Shown here: one piece after another, positions 59,265 through 64,000 of the stretch | Layout: each line of letters starts with the position of its first letter | How positions within the stretch are numbered: the stretch's first letter is position 1 | Assembly: GCA_963210315.1 (NCBI GenBank) | Contig: OY723249.1 | Location: 2,294,569-2,358,568, forward strand | Length of the DNA stretch: 64,000 bases | Origin: Rhynchopus euleeides | Lineage: Eukaryota; Euglenozoa; Diplonemea; Diplonemida; Diplonemidae | Direction of reading: 5' to 3' | Notes under the pieces: generated by a model | Databases searched by the model: none | What the model was told of the DNA's origin: nothing | The model's input: the letters and a program-made list of their open reading frames with translations, nothing else | Translations under genes and position numbers: made by a program

Positions 59265-59365
59265 AAAAAACTGACCCAAAAACTGACCCCCCCCGGGGGG
59301 GGTCAGAATTTTCGGGAAAATCTCGGGGGGGGGTCATTGACCCCCCCCCCCCGACCCCCCTGGAA
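59265..59365. repeat. GACCCCCC/GGGGGGTC inverted low-complexity cluster
   Basis: Alternating ACTGACCC, GGGGGGGTCA and TTGACCCCCC runs that can pair with each other. No gene. Origin unclear. Confidence 0.5.
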
Positions 59366-59399
59366 AACCCCCTGTTCTGCAGTGGTGTGGAGAGGCATT

Positions 59400-59720
59400 T
59401 TGTGCACTCTTCTCTGAGTGCGGTCGTCGGTTGGACAGGTGATTTTGTACGATGGAACCTCTTCTCATGGGTGGGAGCCCTCCTCGTTCGTTACCCAGTT
59501 CAGCCCAATCTCGTGCACCTCGGGTAGGGTCTACGGTAGCGCGCTGCCCGCCAACAGGCCGGCTTGCGCACCTCCTTTACCCTGCATGCGGTTTCGAAGA
59601 TTATGAATAGCACGATCAGCCTTTGTCTTGAACTTGTATAATTACCAGCCTCGAACCGGCCCCCTGGACGGCCCCACCGCCTGCTCTTTAGCCACCAACA
59701 CTGCGTGATGAAAAACTGTC
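59400..59720. repeat. Duplicated flank of CTL genes (unoccupied site of the MITE)
   Basis: Paralogous to 54740-54850 joined to 55510-55700: GGGTGGGAGCCCT, CAATCTCGTGCACCTCGGGT, ACCCTGCATG and CAGCCTTTG occur in the same order. The 54853-55509 insert is missing here. Confidence 0.8.
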
Positions 59721-60049
59721 CCTCATCAGAAAAAGTGCCCCTGAAGACCCTCGGAGCCCCCAGAAAATTTTTCTTTAGGAAAATCCCTGTTATGATGAGT
59801 TCATCAAGCCAATTTTTGGAAGAAATAGAAAAAATGATAAGTTCATCATGATTGTCATCATCGGGAAAACACTGGGGGAGGGGGGTGCACTTCCTCGAGA
59901 TGCACAGTTGCATAAGTGCGTGCAAGAGGCGGCACCTGTCACAGAGGGGGTCTGGGGCTCACGTGAGCAACACCCCGAAATATACCCCCCAAAAGAATAC
60001 CTTGGGATGGCGCTGCGTACAACACATCAAGAGACATCAGGATTGTATT

Positions 60050-60350
60050 TGGTACCTGGGACCCACCCACCCCCCTGGAGGCCATTTTCGGCCAGGGAGG
60101 GCTTAAACACGGGGGCGGCACGGTGGAGACCACCATGACCTCTTCCGCTTGCGTCGTAGGGGTGTGATTCGGGTCCGGACGGACTTTTGGCATCCCCCTT
60201 TTCGACTCTGACAGCACCTGGAGGGGCACCAGGTGGCCGAGGGGCCACCTGATGACCCTCCAGACCAGCCCTTCCCCTGTGTTTAGCCCCCCTCCCTGCC
60301 AGACCCCCAGAGGGGAGGGCTTAAACACGGGGGGTCCCAGGTGTAGCAAT
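60050..60350. repeat. Imperfect inverted-repeat element upstream of CTL copy 3
   Basis: GGTACCTGGGACCCAC at 60050 mirrors GGGGGTCCCAGGTG near 60335. GGGAGGGCTTAAACACGGGG occurs at about 60097 and 60315, and TGTGTTTAGCCC inverted at about 60277. MITE-like, not classified. Confidence 0.55.
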
Positions 60351-60724
60351 GGCAGGCCAGCCAACCTGGCACGAACCCGATCACAGATCACAGGAAGCAA
60401 CCAACCGTGACCCTCTGCTCAGCCCGCCTTCGTGAGGCTCGAGGGTGTGATTATCAGTTCAGGTTTGGGTGGTGAAGCGCCTGTGCATGACCAAACAACA
60501 TACAGGCAGAGAGATCATGTTTCCGAATCTCGCTGATTCCGCCACAACGACCCCCCGCCCCCCTCTGTCGGCCTGCCTCCCTGCCTCCCCATCCCGCTTT
60601 GTGCTGATGGTCTAGGAGGTATTCGCGGTTTGATTCTTCACCACCCTCGAGAAACACCGAGCCTCACACACAACCACTGGCAGGCACATAGGGCGACTTC
60701 CCCTCCAGCACACAGCTCGACAAG

Positions 60725-62677
60725 ATGGGGACCGACGATGATCAGCAGCTCCTCGACATGCAGGGGGGCCAGGGGATGCAGGAGGTGCAGCCTGTTGCGA
60801 TGTCCTCAAAGGAGCAGTACCCCAACCCGTGCGGCGGGTTTGCTGACTTGGGCAACTTCCGCGATGTGTGGTGGGCCTTCGCATGGGGCGCTGTGATGGT
60901 GTGTCTGGTGCTGCTTGGCGGCATCAACTTCCAGAACGGCAACGTGTTCATGTTCTCTTCGGGCGACGCCACCATCGCAGTGACTTCGCCATCCTACCCC
61001 GCCGGGGCGACCGTGAACATTACGACCGATGGGGGGTGCGATCTCGCAACTAACACATTCACACACATGGGCATGTTTGTGTACATCGCCACACGCTGCG
61101 ATTCGGACTCGCTGTTCATCGGCGGACTGAACTACGACGGTACCTCCGACCCTCTGGGGAACACGCAGTGCGACATGTATCTGAGCACGTACACAGACCT
61201 GAAGAACAACCCCGGCACCCTCAAGATTCCTCTTAAGAACCTGACCCTCCCTGCCACCTTCCCTCTCCCAGACAACAAGTACTTTACAAACCTGACCCTG
61301 ATCCACAACACGTGCTCTGTCGACAAGTTGTTCGTCACCCGCCGCTCTGCCGAGCTCTTCTCTCTGGCCATCTCCCTGACCTTCGTGATCGGTGTCGTGC
61401 AGCTGCTGATGATGCGTGCCTTCCCGAAGGCGATGGTCATCGGCAGCGGGGTGATCTTCGCCACCGCCTGTGTAGGAATGGCTGTGCTGGGTGGTATTGC
61501 GAAGCAGATCTTTGTGGCAGTCATCTTCGGGATTATGGCCCTTGTGATCCTGCTGTTCCTCTGCTTCGCGATGAAGCGCATCGAGTTTGCCGCCGCATGC
61601 CTGCGCATGTCTGCAACTGTCATCACGCGGTACTGGGGCACCGTGGTGGTGTCCGTTGTGATGCTGGCTGTGCAGTTTGCCATCTGCCTGTCCTTCCTCT
61701 TTGCCATTGGCAACAACGACAACCAGTTCCACCCGGTCTTCCTTGCGTACCTCCTGGTGACGTTCTGGGGGCTCGAGACAGTGGCGAACTGTGTGCACGT
61801 GACTGCGGCGGGGGCCACTTCGCACTGGTTCTTTGCCCTGGGCGGCCCTGCGACCCCGCCTGACTTCCAGGGCACTTCTGAGGGGGCTCTTGTCACACTG
61901 TCGGCAATGAAGCGGACGATGTGGTCCCTCGGCAGCATCTGCTTCGGGTCCCTGCTGGTGGCGATCATCAGGACGATCCGTTTCATCCTGCGTGTGATGA
62001 TGCGCAACAGCAACGCACTGGTGCGGTGCTTCATCCTCTGCATCCTGAGCTGCATTGAGGATCTGATGCGCTACTTCAACGACTACGCGTTTGTGCAGGT
62101 TGCCATGTACGGCAAGCCCTACATCACTGCTGCAAAGGACACCTGGGAACTGGTCAAGACAGGCACCGCGTGGGATGCAATCATCAACGACTCGCTGGTC
62201 AACTGGGTGCACGTTGCCTCCCTCATTGAGGGCGGTGCAGTCGTCGGCGTTGTGATGTACTTCGCGTCGGGGAAGAGCATCACGTGGCTGGTGGTGGGCA
62301 TCCTGGTGTCTATGTTCCTCCTCAACACGATGCTGCGCCTCATCCAGTCGGGTGTCATGACGGTCTTCATCGGGTTCTGGCACGTATGTACACAGTCCTT
62401 GCAAGGTTCCCTCGTCTTGTGCTCCATCTTGTGCATCATATTATGTTCGACTTGGCGCATCCCGTCAGAAGTCAGGAAGCGACACCTACCTCATCCGTTT
62501 GCCTCATTTGTTCCAGCTAACACCACAAACCACACAACACATCCACAGCTGAGGTCGGTGGGTGTGCAGTGGGCCGTCGGGGACTGCGAAGGGTTCGACG
62601 AACAGGTGGGGGCAGTCCACGGCCGCCTGAGCGAGAAGTGTCCCGTGGCTGGGACTGCGGTGCAGGTGGCTGAATAG
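60725..62677 (+). CDS. Choline transporter-like protein, tandem copy 3
   Basis: 650 aa. The start MGTDDDQQ is 9 bases after CACACAG. Same architecture as copies 1 and 2, with the signature YFNDYAFVQVAMYGK and YITAAKDTWELVK. It has diverged most. There is a short insertion in the N-terminal segment (MQGGQGMQEVQ) and several changes concentrated in the extracellular loop: GGCDLATNTFTHMGMF where the others have GECDHATIMGMS, and NYDGTSDPLGN where they have NYDGDYDLLGN. There is also GGIAKQIF for GGIEGQIF. The transmembrane core is almost unchanged. This could reflect relaxed constraint or a changed external specificity. Confidence 0.87.
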   Translation: MGTDDDQQLLDMQGGQGMQEVQPVAMSSKEQYPNPCGGFADLGNFRDVWWAFAWGAVMVCLVLLGGINFQNGNVFMFSSGDATIAVTSPSYPAGATVNITTDGGCDLATNTFTHMGMFVYIATRCDSDSLFIGGLNYDGTSDPLGNTQCDMYLSTYTDLKNNPGTLKIPLKNLTLPATFPLPDNKYFTNLTLIHNTCSVDKLFVTRRSAELFSLAISLTFVIGVVQLLMMRAFPKAMVIGSGVIFATACVGMAVLGGIAKQIFVAVIFGIMALVILLFLCFAMKRIEFAAACLRMSATVITRYWGTVVVSVVMLAVQFAICLSFLFAIGNNDNQFHPVFLAYLLVTFWGLETVANCVHVTAAGATSHWFFALGGPATPPDFQGTSEGALVTLSAMKRTMWSLGSICFGSLLVAIIRTIRFILRVMMRNSNALVRCFILCILSCIEDLMRYFNDYAFVQVAMYGKPYITAAKDTWELVKTGTAWDAIINDSLVNWVHVASLIEGGAVVGVVMYFASGKSITWLVVGILVSMFLLNTMLRLIQSGVMTVFIGFWHVCTQSLQGSLVLCSILCIILCSTWRIPSEVRKRHLPHPFASFVPANTTNHTTHPQLRSVGVQWAVGDCEGFDEQVGAVHGRLSEKCPVAGTAVQVAE

Positions 62678-62704
62678 GCAGCCGTTCGAGACCTGCACGT
62701 CATT

Positions 62705-62741
62705 CTGATGCTGACTCGTGGTGTCCGCAACCCAGCATCAG
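62705..62741 (+). terminator. Conserved stem-loop after CTL copy 3 stop
   Basis: Same stem and loop as after copies 1 and 2. Confidence 0.4.
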
Positions 62742-62885
62742 CTGATTCGCCTCAGTTTTGATTCATTTCGGGCACTGCGATCTTGTTTCGTTTTGTGATC
62801 AGTCATATTCTTTGTTGCCGTCTTTGTGGAACAGCGTGAAGCGTATGATTTGGGGTTTCGGTGTTCGGTGTCTCCTTTCCGTTGT

Positions 62886-62978
62886 GCCAGCCTGATACTG
62901 TGTGTTCCTCTTGAATCAAGAGGAACGCCATCAGGCTGCCAATGATGACTTTCAGACGCATTGGGCGTGTCATCATTC
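62886..62978. repeat. Two nested inverted repeats
   Basis: GCCAGCCTGAT encloses GTTCCTCTTGA, one base, TCAAGAGGAAC, then ATCAGGCTG. Directly after it come AATGATGAC and GTCATCATT, flanking TTTCAGACGCATTGGGCGT. Strong stems, no gene. Role unknown. Confidence 0.7.
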
Positions 62979-63739
62979 GGGCCTTTGTTTGTGCGCCAAA
63001 CCTGGCTGATCAAACCTCACTTGTCGCCTGATGAAGGTTGGAGTGAGTGCGCACAGGCATAGCAACAAGGCAAGGTAGGTGGTGTTTGTCCCGCAATACG
63101 CTGCCAACGATCTTTTTCACGTGACAAGGTTATTGTTATGTGCAGTGCTCTCGCTGGTCGCCACGATCTGACAAACGGCATGGCGAATTTTGAGGTCGAA
63201 AAAAAGAGGCGAAAAAAAGCGTAGCAACCGTGCTTCCTTCTTCCTTCTGTCTTCCAGGTCCTGCCTTCCGCGGCGGTCCTGCCTTAAGCTCTCTCACGCC
63301 CCCCGTCCGCTGACGACGTTGTCTGATGCTAGCTCCGGAGTAGTGTCACGTCGGCGACTTCGCTTCACCTTCACTATAGTTTGCGTTGACGCTTCCACCA
63401 CCCTAGAGCCTGCTGCTTTGATGTGGGTGTGGAGCACATGTGAACACGAGATAGCTAGACACACAGAAAAGGAACAGGATCGTCGGAAGCACTCCTACAC
63501 TTTTACGCATCATAAATGTGCTCAAAAAAATTTCCGCAGGCGCTTCGCGCCTGCGGCGTCGATCACGTCGACACGTGACACACTGAGTGGACAGCATAAC
63601 ATATAACCTGCCCCACACTGATGTGGGCTTCATCGTCCGGCAGACATCGTGTGCCGCAGCCATGCAGTGCATGGACGGTGGTGAGAGACTCATCCGACAG
63701 GCAGTTCCCTCGCCGTCTTGAGGACCTTCTGGAGGTTTC
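62979..63739. other. Non-coding end region
   Basis: No supported gene, apart from the hairpin repeat that follows. An inverted GCAGGCGCTTCGCGCCTGC stem sits at about 63536-63554. Confidence 0.45.
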
Positions 63740-63806
63740 AAACAGGGGGGTCTGGGGGGCGGAGCCCCCCAGCCGCCGGAGGCCACGGTAGTGAGCATCT
63801 GTTCAT
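63740..63806. repeat. Dispersed hairpin repeat, single copy
   Basis: The stem with G run and C run, then CCGCCGGAGGCCACGGTAGT, followed by CATTGTGGGCG as in the other copies. Confidence 0.85.
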
Positions 63807-64000
63807 TGTGGGCGCACAGTTTCTGAATTGTATCCATAGTCGTAGGGCTGAACGCACGTTCAGCCACCGAGGGCTCAGGGAGTACGCGATGTTGCACCGT
63901 ACTACACAGCACTGGGTATTTCACCCATCTCCCGAGGAGAAATATGGGAGACCGTCCTTTTCCGGGCTCCACCAGCAATTTTGGCCCCTGTGAGGACAAT

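Overview
This is a nuclear segment of a GC-rich protist genome. The evidence is a spliced purine-biosynthesis gene (GT-AG intron in the ATIC gene), multi-pass and EGF-containing membrane proteins, eukaryote-type transporters (MFSD12-like, choline-transporter-like), and eukaryotic mobile elements (tyrosine-recombinase retrotransposons, a hAT-like DNA transposon, MITEs). Every gene I regard as a host gene lies on the + strand, and nearly all have a CAG/TAG acceptor-like site 8-30 bases before the ATG. That arrangement suggests long unidirectional clusters with spliced-leader processing, as in Euglenozoa. A diplonemid-like organism would fit (kinetoplastids rarely have cis-introns), but this is inference from architecture, not identification.

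Layout. 1-2.7 kb: the 5' part of a tyrosine-recombinase (YR) retroelement on the - strand (gag, in-frame UGA, YR) with a tandem array ahead of gag. 2.9-13.9 kb: host genes for a SIRT4-type sirtuin, ATIC/PurH, a 78-aa membrane protein, a 2OG-Fe(II) oxygenase, an unknown 205-aa protein and an MFSD12-like transporter. 14.1-18.3 kb: a composite, inverted-repeat-bounded mobile region holding an unknown ORF, a histone-fold-like ORF, a 5' fragment of the second YR element and a MITE sitting in one inverted arm. 18.8-24.65 kb: an apparently full-length YR retrotransposon of VIPER/Ngaro-like plan (gag-UGA-YR, then RT-RNase H in another frame) with split direct repeats. 24.65-30.8 kb: no recognisable genes. 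30.8-37.2 kb: a hAT-like transposon. 40-47.6 kb: two large secretory or membrane protein genes separated by 3.5 kb of apparently non-coding DNA. 52-62.7 kb: three near-identical tandem copies of a choline-transporter-like (SLC44/CTL) gene, duplicated with their flanks, plus MITE-like inserts.

The host genes do not form one pathway; they look like independent housekeeping and transport genes in one transcriptional direction. The most unusual system is the pair of YR retroelement families. Both place gag and YR in the same frame, separated by a CAG-UGA-CU context that favours readthrough. Both have a GTAAGG splice-donor-like motif followed by a tandem array immediately before gag. In the right-hand element the array units contain repeated acceptor-like sites, and the leader carries an 11-base match to the 3' part of euglenozoan spliced leaders as I remember them.
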